From positions 62,001-126,000 of the forward strand of contig NZ_FOLP01000001.1 of the NCBI RefSeq assembly GCF_900112425.1: a DNA stretch of 64,000 bases, read 5' to 3'. Of the stretch, positions 34,783 to 44,025 are shown piece after piece. A program made the translations under genes and the position numbers. The first letter of the stretch is position 1. Every line of letters begins with the position of its first letter. The DNA is from Variovorax sp. OK212. Lineage in GTDB: Bacteria; Pseudomonadota; Gammaproteobacteria; Burkholderiales; Burkholderiaceae_C. Below the pieces are notes generated by a model. It saw only the letters and a program-made list of their open reading frames with translations, was not told where the DNA came from and searched no databases.

Positions 34783-36926
34783 GGCGACCGTTCTCCTTGC
34801 GGCGGTGGCACGGGCGGCACGGGCTGTGCCGGAATCGCCGCGGCCGCGGACGCACGCAGCGCGCGCGGCAGCAGCGAGCGCACCGAGATCGCGCGGCGCA
34901 CGGTGTCCAGCGAAGGCTGGTCGTGCAGGAAGTCGTCGGGGTAGTAGCCCAGGTGCCGCACGCCGGCGCGCTGCAGCAGCGTCCACTGGCGCGTGAGCTC
35001 CGTGTCGGGCACGGGCTTGCCGGTGCGCCAGTCGCGTGCCTGCAGCTCGAACACCGTGCCGTCCAGGCCGCGCGGCGTGCCGGCCACGCGGAGCGCCAGC
35101 CGGCCCAGCCAGGCGTCGCTGTCGCTCGCGCTGCGGGCCTCGCCTTCCATGCGTGGCATGGCCATCAGCGCGACGTAGTCGTAGGCGGCGAGCGAGGCCT
35201 CGTAGTTCTGCGCGAACCACTGCTCGGCCTGCGGCTCCAGCAGCGGCCGCGCGTAGAGGTTGCGCGCCGTCTCCAGCGCGGGCCGCCAGGCGCCCACGCG
35301 CGCGGCGAGTTCCTGCGTGAAGGCGATCAGGTAGCGCGTCTTGGCGGTGGTCCAGCGCGCCATCAGCCCCGGGTCGGCGCGGATCGCGGCCACGTCGGGC
35401 GGCAGGCCCCATTGCGCATAGACGGCCCGTGCGGCGGGGCTCGCGTCCTCGTCGTCGGCCAGCGTCGCGTCGTCGTGGAACAGCAGGCCCTCGAAGAAGG
35501 CGTGGCGGCCCAGGTCTTCGTAGATGTCGCCGACCAGCGCGCGCACCGCGGGGTCGAAGGGCGTGAGGCGGTGGTAGCGCCCGGGCGGCATGGCGCCGCC
35601 CTGCGCCACGACGGTGTGCGTGGCCATCGGGTTCGCGGCCGGCAGGCGGAAGGCCGTGACCGGCATCCATGCGTAGACCTTCACGCCGGCGCGGCTGCGC
35701 AGCTGCCAGGCCGCGCGGCCGAACAGGTCGGCGCGCATCGGCAGGTGGCGGTTGGGAAAGTACAGCGCGTCGGCCACGCCGTCGCCGTCGGGGTCGGCAT
35801 AGGCCTGCAGGAACACCGCGCGCGGGCGCACGGCGGCCACGCGGTCGATCAGCATCGAGAGGTTGCGCTCCTGCTGCGCCGGGTCGGGGTCGTACACGTA
35901 GTCGAGGTCGACGTGCATCACGCGGTTGACCGCGCGCACCTCGCCGCCCACCGGGCTGCGCAGCAGCCGCGCGTACTCGGGCGCCTCGTTGTCGTAGGCC
36001 GCCAGCGCGCGGCGGATGCGCGAGAGCGGCACCGCGGCCGTGTTCGAACCGTCGTCCAGCGTGAAGGTGATGGGCATGCCCGCGCGCGCGGAGGCCTCGA
36101 GCGCGGCCGTGTTGTAGGCGCCGTAGGGCCACACGGTGGCGCGCACCCTGGCGCCGGTGCGCTTCTCGATGAGTTCGCGGCTGCGGCGCAGGTCGGCCTC
36201 GACGCGCTGCGCGTAGGCGGCGTCGCTCTCGTAGCGGCCGGTGGCCGGGTCGTAGCGGTGCGTGGCCGCGGCGGGCAGCAGGTTGCCCTGCGGGTTGGCG
36301 AGGATGCCGGTGTGCATCGCGTCGGTGTGGCTCGCGAACTCCACGAGGCCCGAGCGCGCCATCTCGGCGGCCTCGCGCCACATCAGGAAGTTCTCGCGCG
36401 GCGCGGGCTTGTCGCCCCAGTGCACCAACTGGCCCGGTGGCGACTCGGGCACCTCGAGCCAGCTGGTCACCAGCGCCATCAGCGCCGGGTAGTTGTAGCG
36501 CTTGAGCAGCGGGAACACCTTGGTGTAGGCGCTGCGGTAGCCGTCGTCGAAGGTCAGCAGCACGGGCCGCGCCGGCAGCGGCGTGCCGCCGGCGCGCGCG
36601 TCGACGATCTGCTGCAGGCTCACCGGGTGGTAGCCGCTGTGCTGCAGCCAAGCGAACACCTCGGCGAAGGTGCGCTCGTCGACGGCGGTCTCGTCGGGCG
36701 AGTCCACGAAGCTGGCGCGCACCTGGGTGCGCACGTCGTGGAAGGACAGCACGCGAAAGCTGGTGCCGTCGTCGGGGTCGGCCGACGGCAGCGGCTGCGC
36801 GCCGGCCGCAAGGGACAGCCCGAGCAGCAAGCCGGGGAGGGCGGCACGCAACAGGGCTGCGCGCAGCATGGCCGTACGCAACAGGGCCGCACGCAGCAGG
36901 GCAAGGGGGTTCGTCGTCGGTCGCAT
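34779..36926 (-). CDS. pgaB: PgaB, poly-N-acetylglucosamine N-deacetylase/hydrolase
   Basis: A two-domain periplasmic protein of 715 residues needed to partly deacetylate the polymer for export. The CE4 deacetylase domain shows LSFHDVR, LTFDDGYRSAY and the metal-site SHTDAMH; the C-terminal half is the glycoside-hydrolase-like domain with HVDLDYVYDPDP and VYAWMPV. E. coli PgaB is a lipoprotein, but here the leader has no cysteine, so the protein is probably a soluble or uncleaved signal-anchored form. The leader contains four copies of a five-residue repeat. Start and stop overlap pgaA and pgaC. Confidence 0.93.
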   Translation of the reverse strand: MRPTTNPLALLRAALLRTAMLRAALLRAALPGLLLGLSLAAGAQPLPSADPDDGTSFRVLSFHDVRTQVRASFVDSPDETAVDERTFAEVFAWLQHSGYHPVSLQQIVDARAGGTPLPARPVLLTFDDGYRSAYTKVFPLLKRYNYPALMALVTSWLEVPESPPGQLVHWGDKPAPRENFLMWREAAEMARSGLVEFASHTDAMHTGILANPQGNLLPAAATHRYDPATGRYESDAAYAQRVEADLRRSRELIEKRTGARVRATVWPYGAYNTAALEASARAGMPITFTLDDGSNTAAVPLSRIRRALAAYDNEAPEYARLLRSPVGGEVRAVNRVMHVDLDYVYDPDPAQQERNLSMLIDRVAAVRPRAVFLQAYADPDGDGVADALYFPNRHLPMRADLFGRAAWQLRSRAGVKVYAWMPVTAFRLPAANPMATHTVVAQGGAMPPGRYHRLTPFDPAVRALVGDIYEDLGRHAFFEGLLFHDDATLADDEDASPAARAVYAQWGLPPDVAAIRADPGLMARWTTAKTRYLIAFTQELAARVGAWRPALETARNLYARPLLEPQAEQWFAQNYEASLAAYDYVALMAMPRMEGEARSASDSDAWLGRLALRVAGTPRGLDGTVFELQARDWRTGKPVPDTELTRQWTLLQRAGVRHLGYYPDDFLHDQPSLDTVRRAISVRSLLPRALRASAAAAIPAQPVPPVPPPQGERSP
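36844..36903 (-). repeat. Four 15-base units within the PgaB leader
   Basis: Consecutive 15-base units at 36844, 36859, 36874 and 36889 differ at only a few positions and encode RAALL/RTAML-type pentapeptides, forming most of the hydrophobic leader of PgaB. The repeat stays in frame. Confidence 0.85.
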
Positions 36927-39589
36927 CACGGCAGGGGCGTCGAGAGGTTCAGGAAGACGCCGCGCTGTCGTTCGCTCACGCCGTCGTAGGGGTGGCTGGA
37001 AATGCTCAGGCCGTAGCGCAGCGTGAGCTTCGGGCCCAGGTTCCAGCGGTGCTCGTAGCGCAGGCTCCACAGCGGGCCGCTGCCGAAGCCGGCCTGCCGG
37101 TAGCTGCCGCCGCTGAGCTCGACGGCCTGGAAGAACTGGCGGTCGTCGCGCTTCCAGTTGAGCCATTGCGCGCGCACGCCGAGCTGCACGCTGGTGTCGC
37201 TCGACGGGTTGAAGTAGGGCGCGTCGATGGCGCGGCCGCGCCCGGTGTCGGCGGCGAGCTGCGTTTCCAGCTGGAAGCGCGGCCCGCTCACCCAGCGCTC
37301 GCGCCAGCCGAGCCCGAGCCCGTTGCGCAGGTTGCCGTCGCTGAAGTCCAGCCGCTGCCATTTCAGGTCGAAGCGGCGCGACTCGTTGACCACGTAGCCC
37401 ACGCTCGCGCCGGCCTCGTGCGCGCCGATGCCGGCCACGCGCGCCTTCCACGGCAGCTCCTTGCTGTCGCCGTCGTAGCTGGCCGACAGCCGCCAGGCGT
37501 CGCCGGCGCGGTAGTCCACGCGGGCGGCCACGCTGTTGCGGTAGGGGCCGGCGTTGGCGTGCTGCAGCGCGCCTTCGGCCAGCCAGCGCCCGCGTTGCCA
37601 GCCCAGGCCGAGGCCGCCGCGGGCCCAGCCGGCGTTGCCGATGTCGGTGTTGCCGCGGCCCAGCGACTGGTCGTAGAACACGCGCCACTGGTCGTCGATG
37701 AGGCCGGAGCTCAGCCGGCTGTCGACGCGCCACTCGCGCCCGGCAATGGCCGCGCCGCCGGACGATGCCTCGGCGTCGACGTCGAGCCGCGCGCCGACGA
37801 GGGCGCGCCGGCGGCGCTGCATGTCGCGCACCGCGACCGCGTCGGGCGCATCGGCGTCGAGTGCTTCGGCGCGGCGGCGGGCTTCGCCGAATTCACCGGC
37901 GTCGAGCAGCGCCTCGACATGGCCGGTGCGCGCGCCGATGTCGTACGGCTCGTCGGCGGCCTGCGCCTCGTAGCGCGCGAGCGCGGCCTCGGGGTGCTCG
38001 CGCAGGCGTTCGGTGAGGGCCGCGCCGGTGGCATAGCCGGCGTTCAGCGGCGCCTCGCGCGTGAGCACCGAGAACGTGCGCTGCGCGAGCGCGGGCCGGT
38101 CGGTGTAGAGCTGTGTCAGGCCGCGCAGGCCGCTCACGTCGCTGTACTGCTCGTTGGGGCGGCCGGCTTCGGGCGTGAGGCGCAGCAGCGCGGGCGTGCT
38201 GCTTTCCAGCCGCTGCAGCAGCGCCTCGGCGTCCTCGAAGCGGCCGATGTCCTGGTAGGCGTAGACCAGGCCGAAGTAGAGCGGGTCGGGCATCGGCAGG
38301 TCGGCGCCGCCCTTGGCGATGGCGGCTTCGTACAGCGGCACGGCCTCGGCCGAGCGGCGCTGCTGCGCGAAGGCGCGCGCGGCGGCGCCCAGCGCGTGGG
38401 GCGGCAGTTCGGTGCCGGCGGCGTGCATCGCCTCGTAGAGCGCCACGGCGTCGGCGGGGCGGCCGCGTTCGACCAGCGCCAGCAGCCGGTCGGAGAGCAG
38501 CCGCACGCGCAGCGCGCGCCATGCGCCGGCATCCGCGTCGGAAGACGGCGCTTTCAATGCCGCCGCGTCGGCGCGGGCCAGCGCGGCCTGTTGACCGTCC
38601 AGCACGCGGTCGAGCGCCACCACGCGCTGCGCGCCGAGGCGCTGGTCGCGCTCCTGCACGGCCCAGCGCAGCTGCTGCGCCAGCGCTTCCTGCTGCAGCG
38701 TGGACAGCGCCAGCGGCGAGAAGCTGCCGGGGTTCGCGCGCTCGGCCGCTTCGGCGTCGGTGAAGGCGCTGGACGCGGCGCCGGCGCTCGAGAGCAAGAA
38801 GTCGGCCTCGCGGCGCAGGTCGAGGCGATCGGGCCGCAGCGCGCCGGCCTCGGTGTAGGCGGCGAGCGCCTGCAGCGTGTCTTGCCCGGCGCGCGCGACG
38901 GCGGCGCGCAGTTCGAGCAGCGCCACGCGGTCGTCGGTCTGTTGCACGGGCGTGGAGGCGAGTGCGCCGTACAGCGCCTTGGCGCTTGCGACGTCGCCGC
39001 TGTCGAGCCGCCAGTAGGCCTCGTGGAAGCGCGGCTCGCGCGCGGCGGGTTGCCGTGCGCGCCAGAGCTTCACGGCCTCGCCCTGCAAGCCCAGGTCGTG
39101 CGCGCGGCGCGCGGCGAGGGCGAGCGGGCCCAGGGCGTAGTCGTTCAGGCCGGCCGGCGGAAACCGGCGGGCCAGCGCCACGGCCTCGGCGAACTGGCCG
39201 TCGGCCGCGGCCATGGCAATGGCGTCGGAGGCCACGCGGCGGCGCGCGCGCTCGTCGAGTGGGCGGGCGCCGGCCGGTGCCGCGAGCCAGTCCTTCAACT
39301 GCTGCAGCGCCTGCGCGGGCGTGACGCGGCCTTCGCGGCGCGCGGCGATCAGCGCATCGTGGCGCTGGGCGTCGTAGCCGGCCGCGGCGGCCTGGCTGGC
39401 CGCATCGACTGCATCGACCCCAGGCACCGACGGCTGCGCCAAGGCTGCCGACGTGCCGAAGGCCAGCACGCAGACGATCGGCGCCCATCCCCAGGCCATG
39501 CCGGCGGGGCGACGAGGCAACGGACAGGCGAGCGCCGATCTGCGCCCGGCTGTGACCGTGCCTCCAGTTTTTTTCTTCTGGATGAACAC
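36926..39589 (-). CDS. pgaA: PgaA, outer-membrane porin for poly-N-acetylglucosamine export
   Basis: An 887-residue protein with a signal segment (ending TSAALAQPS), a long helical TPR-like periplasmic region (to about residue 590) and a C-terminal beta-barrel of about 290 residues rich in alternating aromatic strands (YGLSISSHPYDG near the end). The GTG at 39589 is chosen because AAGGGAG lies 6 bases upstream; the ATG at 39634 has no such site. The gene heads pgaABCD; its stop shares one base with the pgaB start. The last residues, LSTPLP, lack the usual terminal aromatic residue. Confidence 0.9.
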   Translation of the reverse strand: MFIQKKKTGGTVTAGRRSALACPLPRRPAGMAWGWAPIVCVLAFGTSAALAQPSVPGVDAVDAASQAAAAGYDAQRHDALIAARREGRVTPAQALQQLKDWLAAPAGARPLDERARRRVASDAIAMAAADGQFAEAVALARRFPPAGLNDYALGPLALAARRAHDLGLQGEAVKLWRARQPAAREPRFHEAYWRLDSGDVASAKALYGALASTPVQQTDDRVALLELRAAVARAGQDTLQALAAYTEAGALRPDRLDLRREADFLLSSAGAASSAFTDAEAAERANPGSFSPLALSTLQQEALAQQLRWAVQERDQRLGAQRVVALDRVLDGQQAALARADAAALKAPSSDADAGAWRALRVRLLSDRLLALVERGRPADAVALYEAMHAAGTELPPHALGAAARAFAQQRRSAEAVPLYEAAIAKGGADLPMPDPLYFGLVYAYQDIGRFEDAEALLQRLESSTPALLRLTPEAGRPNEQYSDVSGLRGLTQLYTDRPALAQRTFSVLTREAPLNAGYATGAALTERLREHPEAALARYEAQAADEPYDIGARTGHVEALLDAGEFGEARRRAEALDADAPDAVAVRDMQRRRRALVGARLDVDAEASSGGAAIAGREWRVDSRLSSGLIDDQWRVFYDQSLGRGNTDIGNAGWARGGLGLGWQRGRWLAEGALQHANAGPYRNSVAARVDYRAGDAWRLSASYDGDSKELPWKARVAGIGAHEAGASVGYVVNESRRFDLKWQRLDFSDGNLRNGLGLGWRERWVSGPRFQLETQLAADTGRGRAIDAPYFNPSSDTSVQLGVRAQWLNWKRDDRQFFQAVELSGGSYRQAGFGSGPLWSLRYEHRWNLGPKLTLRYGLSISSHPYDGVSERQRGVFLNLSTPLP

Positions 39590-39848
39590 ACTGCTCCCTT
39601 TGACCACGCACTTGCGCCGGGCGCGTGACAACACCCGTGCAAGCCGAGCCTCCGTTCCATGGGGCTGGACACGAGGCTCTGAAAATTGAGTTTGGCGACT
39701 CTAGGCAGAAGTGTTAACAATGGCAAACCAAAGTGCCAAGATTCATGCGTATGTGTGAACAGGTGCGCGGTTTTGATGCCGCCGTGGGGCCCATTCGCCA
39801 AACAACCGCTGCCGTGCCGGGCCTCGTTCGGCCCACTAAGATCGCGCG

Positions 39849-40676
39849 ATGAACGCTCCAACGGCCCCCTTGCCCCGCTTCTGGTCCCAGCTCACCACGC
39901 GCGATTTCGCGTCGCTCGACGCGGCGGCGACCGTGGCGGTGCTGCCGCTGGGCGCGACCGAGCAGCACGGCCCGCACCTGCCGCTGGGCGTGGACACCGT
40001 GCTGGCCGACGGCATCGTGGCCGCGTCGCTGCCGCTGCTGCCGGCCGGCCTCCCGGTGCTGTTTTTGCCGACCCAGCAGATCGGCCTGAGCCCCGAGCAC
40101 GCGCGTTTCGCGGGCACGCTCACGCTGTCGGCCGAGACGCTGATCCGCATGTGGAACGAAATCGGCGCCGGCGTGGCGCGCGCCGGCGTGAAGAAGCTGG
40201 TGCTGTTCAACGCGCACGGCGGCCACGTGGGTGCCATGGACATCGTGGCGCGCGAGCTGCGCGCGGCGCACGGGCTCATCGTCTACAGCGTGAGCTGGTT
40301 CAACCTGCCGCTGGGCGACGCGGGCGCGCGGTTCAGCGCGCAGGAACACCGCTTCGGCGTGCACGCGGGCGAGATCGAGACCTCGATGATGCTGGCCCTC
40401 ACGCCGCAGCTGGTGCGCATGGGCGAGGCGAAGGATTTCAGCTCGACCTCGCAGCAGCGCTCGGTGGACTACGCGATCCTGGGCAACGGCAAGAGCGCCA
40501 AGCTCGGCTGGGCGATGGAGGACTACAACGCGCACGGGGCCGCCGGCAACGCGGCCGCGGCCACGGCGGAGAACGGGCGCGCGGTGGTGGATGCGGCTGC
40601 GCAGCAGCTGGCCTTGCTGCTGGCGGAAGTGTCCAGCTTGCCGCTGAGCACCGCGAATACGGCGCCGCTGCCCTGA
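39849..40676 (+). CDS. Creatininase family amidohydrolase
   Basis: A 275-residue metalloenzyme of the creatininase/FAPy-deformylase/mycofactocin MftE family. Metal and active-site motifs are LPLGATEQHGPHLPLGVDT, NAHGGHVGAMD and FGVHAGEIETS, all intact, so it is likely active. Creatinine itself is not the necessary substrate; relatives cleave various cyclic or linear amides. It stands alone, divergent from pgaA across 259 bases and convergent with the eleven-gene cluster (21 bases between the stops). Confidence 0.9.
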   Translation: MNAPTAPLPRFWSQLTTRDFASLDAAATVAVLPLGATEQHGPHLPLGVDTVLADGIVAASLPLLPAGLPVLFLPTQQIGLSPEHARFAGTLTLSAETLIRMWNEIGAGVARAGVKKLVLFNAHGGHVGAMDIVARELRAAHGLIVYSVSWFNLPLGDAGARFSAQEHRFGVHAGEIETSMMLALTPQLVRMGEAKDFSSTSQQRSVDYAILGNGKSAKLGWAMEDYNAHGAAGNAAAATAENGRAVVDAAAQQLALLLAEVSSLPLSTANTAPLP

Positions 40677-40697
40677 TCCGCGAATTCGTCCCCGAAT

Positions 40698-41669
40698 TCA
40701 GGAAGGCTTGCTTCCCAGCACGCCCGCGAACATGTCAGAGTCGACATTGCCCCCGCTCACGCTGATGCCCACCGTCTTGCCGCGCCAGCGTTCCTGCTGC
40801 TGAAGCGCGGCCGCCAGCGCCGCGGCGCCCGCGCCCTCGGCCACGTTGTGCGTGTCGCTGAACAGGATGCGCATGGCCTGCGCGATCTCGTCGTCGGTGA
40901 CCATGACCACGTCGTCGGCCTCGCGCCGGATCACCTCGACCGACTCGGGCACCGGCGTGCGGCACGCCATGCCGTCGGCCAGCCGGGTGCTGACGGGCGA
41001 CTCGACCGGCTTGCCGGCAAGGAACGAATCGCGGTACGCCGTGGCATGCGCCGACACCACGCCGATGAGCCGGGTCGACACGCCGCAATGCGCGCGCGCC
41101 GCGGCCGCCGCGGCGAAGCCGGAGCCCAGGCCGATGGGCACGAACATCACGTCGGGCGGCGTGCCCGACAGCGCCTCGAAGAACTCCACGTACGCCGTCG
41201 ACACGCCGCGCACCAGCTCGCGGTGGAACGAGGGCACGCGGTGCAGGCCGTCGCGCTCGGCCAGCAGCGCCGCGTGTTCGGAGGCCGCCTGGAAGTCGTC
41301 GCCGTGCTCGACCAGCGTGACGCCCAGCGCGCGCATGGCGGCGTTCTTCTCGGTCGAGTTGCCGTGCGGCACCACGATGGTGGCCGCCAGCCCATGGCGC
41401 CGCGTGGCGAAGCCGACCGACTGGCCGTGGTTGCCGCGCGTGGCGCTGATGGCGTGGCGCACCTCGGGGTGCTCGCGCGCCAGCGTCTCGAAGTAGGTGA
41501 GGCCGCCGCGGATCTTGAAGGCGCCGGCCGGCGTGTGGTTCTCGTGCTTGGCCCACACGGTGGCGCCCAGGCGCTGCGACAGCAGCGGCCAGGCGTACTG
41601 CGGCGTGGAGGGCATGGCCGCGTGCACGGTGCGCTGCGCGGCTTCGATCTCTTGGCGGGTGAACTTCAT
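40698..41669 (-). CDS. Threonine/serine dehydratase-like PLP enzyme
   Basis: Fold-type II PLP enzyme of 323 residues. The Schiff-base lysine sits in KHENHTPAGAFKIRGG, the phosphate-binding glycine loop in GLGSGFAAA, and SATRGNHGQSVGFA is the substrate loop. The protein lacks the ACT-like regulatory domain of biosynthetic IlvA and resembles catabolic dehydratases or hydroxy-amino-acid racemases/dehydratases. It is the last gene of the eleven-gene minus-strand run, 26 bases after a LysE-type exporter gene. The ATG at 41669 is the start; the longer open frame crosses the neighbouring gene in the wrong frame. Confidence 0.88.
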   Translation of the reverse strand: MKFTRQEIEAAQRTVHAAMPSTPQYAWPLLSQRLGATVWAKHENHTPAGAFKIRGGLTYFETLAREHPEVRHAISATRGNHGQSVGFATRRHGLAATIVVPHGNSTEKNAAMRALGVTLVEHGDDFQAASEHAALLAERDGLHRVPSFHRELVRGVSTAYVEFFEALSGTPPDVMFVPIGLGSGFAAAAAARAHCGVSTRLIGVVSAHATAYRDSFLAGKPVESPVSTRLADGMACRTPVPESVEVIRREADDVVMVTDDEIAQAMRILFSDTHNVAEGAGAAALAAALQQQERWRGKTVGISVSGGNVDSDMFAGVLGSKPS

Positions 41670-41695
41670 CGGATGGCCCTTGTCCTTCCTTGCAC

Positions 41696-42328
41696 TTACT
41701 TGCGTTCGGTCAGCGCGACGCGCACGGCCAGCGCGGCCAGCACGCTGCCCATGATGTAGCGCTGCGCGCGCAGCCAGCCGGCGCTTTGCGACAGCACGGC
41801 CGTGATGCTCGCGGCGCCGAGGATCATCACCGTGTTGACCGCGGCGCTGGTCGTCATCTGGGCGATGCCCAGCTGCATGCTCTGCAGCAGCACCGAGCCG
41901 CGCTCGGGGTGGATGAACTGCGGAAAGAACGAGAGGTAGAACATCGCCACCTTCGGGTTCAGCAGGTTGGTGAGAAAGCCCATGCGAAACAGCTTGCCCG
42001 GCGGATCGGCCGGCAGCGCGCGCGCCTCGAAGGGCGCATTGCCGCCGGGCTTGACCGCCTGCCACGCGAGCCACAGCAGGTAGGCCGCGCCGGCCATGCG
42101 GATCGCGTCGAACGCCAGCGGCACGGCCAGCAGCAGCGCGGTGAGGCCGAGCGCCGCCGCGAACAGGTGCACCAGGAACGCCATCAGCACGCCGCCCAGC
42201 GAGATGAGCCCGGCGCGCCGGCCCTGGATCAGCGTGCGCGAGACGCAATAGATCATGTTCGGCCCCGGCGTGAGCGCCAGCAGCAGAGAGGCCAGGGCGA
42301 ACCAGGCGATTTCGGTGAGGCTCAGCAT
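41696..42328 (-). CDS. LysE/RhtB family amino-acid exporter (first of three)
   Basis: A 210-residue, six-helix exporter. It has the typical opening WFALASLLLALTPGPNMIYCVSRTL, with the TPGPN signature, and the later FRMGFLTNLLNPKVAMFYLSFFPQF. RhtB-type proteins release homoserine, threonine or related amino acids. Its ATG is 2 bases from the stop of the preceding VOC gene and the dehydratase follows 26 bases later, all in one direction. Confidence 0.9.
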   Translation of the reverse strand: MLSLTEIAWFALASLLLALTPGPNMIYCVSRTLIQGRRAGLISLGGVLMAFLVHLFAAALGLTALLLAVPLAFDAIRMAGAAYLLWLAWQAVKPGGNAPFEARALPADPPGKLFRMGFLTNLLNPKVAMFYLSFFPQFIHPERGSVLLQSMQLGIAQMTTSAAVNTVMILGAASITAVLSQSAGWLRAQRYIMGSVLAALAVRVALTERK

Positions 42329-42330
42329 GG

Positions 42331-43023
42331 TCAGAGTCCTTTGGATTCGAGCGTGACGGGGCCGCGCGGCGTGTCGAGCACGGCCACGAGGTTGGGCGGG
42401 CCGGCATCGACCGGCATGTCGCTCATGCCGATGGCCGACAGCGCGGCCGCCAGCGCCGGGGCGCGCGGGTGCGCGGCACGCAGCGCGCGCATCGCCAGGC
42501 CCGACTCGGGCATGGCGTCGGTGGGGTGCACGGGCCCCCACTGGATCAGCGTGGGCAGCGCGCCGTAGAAGAGGCGCTGGCCGTCGTCGCGCAGCGTGAT
42601 CTGCCACTCGAGCCGGCCGGCCGGCGTGTCGCGCGAGGCGGCGACCAGGTGGCCGCGGTCGATGTGGGCGTGCTCCTCGTGCGCCAGGGCGTGGGTGGCC
42701 GCCTGCGCGTCGGGCACGCGGGCCACGAAGTGGATCAGCCGCGGGCCGCGCTGCGCGAGCGCGGCCTGCAAGGCGGCGTCGTCGAGGTCGAACCAGCGGT
42801 GCGTCCTGGGGCGCGACGGCCGCTTGCCGGGCTCGATGGCGATGATCTCGAGGTAGGCCGCCGGAAAGGCGTCGCTCGCGATGTTCAGCAGCCGGTTGTG
42901 CGTGCCCATCAGCGGGTGCGCGCCGCCCGGCCCCGGCGCGACGCCGAGGGTGGCTTCGCACCACGCCACGCCCTCGTCGAGCGAGGCCGCGGCAATCACG
43001 AGGTGGTCGAGCTGCGCGTGCAT
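42331..43023 (-). CDS. VOC family protein (glyoxalase-3-like)
   Basis: A 230-residue protein starting with LDHLVIAAASLDEGVAWCEATLGV, the first beta-alpha-beta-beta module of the vicinal oxygen chelate superfamily. It then contains HPLMGTHNRLLNIASDAFPAAYLEIIAI, with metal-site candidates His and Glu, and a second half ending LVAVLDTPRGPVTLES. The function within the cluster is unknown; such proteins may be isomerases, lyases or binding/resistance proteins. It is separated from the PhzF gene upstream by 69 bases that hold an eight-base tandem repeat. Confidence 0.85.
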   Translation of the reverse strand: MHAQLDHLVIAAASLDEGVAWCEATLGVAPGPGGAHPLMGTHNRLLNIASDAFPAAYLEIIAIEPGKRPSRPRTHRWFDLDDAALQAALAQRGPRLIHFVARVPDAQAATHALAHEEHAHIDRGHLVAASRDTPAGRLEWQITLRDDGQRLFYGALPTLIQWGPVHPTDAMPESGLAMRALRAAHPRAPALAAALSAIGMSDMPVDAGPPNLVAVLDTPRGPVTLESKGL

Positions 43024-43045
43024 GGTGCGGTGGTTTCCTTGTGGT

Positions 43046-43077
43046 GGCTGGCGGGCTGGCGGGCTGGCGGGCTGGTG
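43046..43077. repeat. Four tandem GGCTGGCG units
   Basis: Three exact copies and a fourth with one change (GGCTGGTG) of an eight-base unit lie between the phzF stop and the VOC start, in the widest gap of the eleven-gene cluster. Copy-number change would alter the spacing to the VOC ribosome site. Confidence 0.9.
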
Positions 43078-43092
43078 GGCTTGGTTTGTGGC

Positions 43093-44025
43093 CTACAGCG
43101 TGACGTGGCCGTCGACGCAGGTCACGGCGTCGCCGCCGACCCAGATCCGTCCTTCGGCGTCGCGCTCGATGTACACGCGGCCCGCGCGGCCCAGGCACTG
43201 GCCCTGCGCGGCGAGGTAGCGCTCGGGCATGTGGCCGTCGGCGATCAGCCATTCGGCCAGGCTCGCGTTCAGGCTGCCGGTGACGGGGTCTTCCTGCACG
43301 CCGATGGGTTCGGCGAAGGCGCGCACCTCGAGGTCGATCTTCGCGCCGTCGTCGTTGGGCGTGGCGGGGCGGTTGCCGAAGGCGCGCGCCTCGCGGTTCG
43401 AGCGGCCGATGAGCAGCGAGGTGTCGTGCGCCGCGGGCACGCCCGCCACGCCGGCCTTCACGCCGAGCTCCTTCAGCGCGCGGTGGTCGGGCTGCAGCGC
43501 GAGCACGGCGTCGGCGTCGTTCAGCAGCAGGCCGAACCAGACCGGGCCGTTGTCCAGCACCTGCGCCGCAATGACCTGCTGCGCCTTCAGGCCCAGCGCG
43601 CCGGCCACCTTGGCCAGCAGCGCGGGGCTGGGGGCGCTGCGCTTGAGCGGCGGCGCGGCGAAGGCCAGGCGGCTGCCCTCGCGCCGCAGCGGCACCAGGC
43701 CGGCGCCGCACTGCTGCACCACCTGGCCCGCGGCCTTGGGCTTGCCGCCGGCCTGCAGCCACGCATGGCAGCTGCCGATGGTCGGATGGCCGGCAAAGGG
43801 GAGCTCGCCGCCGGGCGTGAAGATGCGCACGCGGTAGTCGGCGCCCGGGTCGGTCGGCGGCAGCAGGAAGGTGGTCTCGGACAGGTTGGTCCACTGCGCG
43901 AAGCGCTGCATGGCGGCGTCGTCGAGGTCCTGGCCGTCGATCACCACCGCGAGCGGGTTGCCGTAGTAGGCGGTGGCGGTGAAGACGTCGACTTGCTTGA
44001 AGGGGCGGGATTTCATGGGGATCAT
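43093..44025 (-). CDS. PhzF family isomerase/epimerase (first copy)
   Basis: A 310-residue protein of the PhzF/diaminopimelate-epimerase-like fold. It starts with VDVFTATAYYGNPLAVVID, carries the putative catalytic Glu in NLSETTFLL, the GGELPFAGHPTIGSCHAW signature and EDPVTGSLNASLAEWL. No cysteine pair of true DapF is present. The start at 44025 is favoured because it overlaps the GST stop by ATGA; a second ATG follows at 44016. Substrate unknown; it shares the operon with a second, divergent PhzF. Confidence 0.88.
   Translation of the reverse strand: MIPMKSRPFKQVDVFTATAYYGNPLAVVIDGQDLDDAAMQRFAQWTNLSETTFLLPPTDPGADYRVRIFTPGGELPFAGHPTIGSCHAWLQAGGKPKAAGQVVQQCGAGLVPLRREGSRLAFAAPPLKRSAPSPALLAKVAGALGLKAQQVIAAQVLDNGPVWFGLLLNDADAVLALQPDHRALKELGVKAGVAGVPAAHDTSLLIGRSNREARAFGNRPATPNDDGAKIDLEVRAFAEPIGVQEDPVTGSLNASLAEWLIADGHMPERYLAAQGQCLGRAGRVYIERDAEGRIWVGGDAVTCVDGHVTL

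Noticed and set aside
34779..37733. Extended pgaB frame reaching 37733
   Set aside because: The extra 269 codons run out of frame over pgaA. The start at 36926 touches the pgaA stop as expected in an operon.
39721..39740. Minus-strand sequence resembling a sigma-54 promoter upstream of pgaA (TTGGCAC then TTTGCC)
   Set aside because: The GG and GC elements are separated by 11 bases instead of 10. RpoN tolerates little change in this distance, and no linked activator is present.
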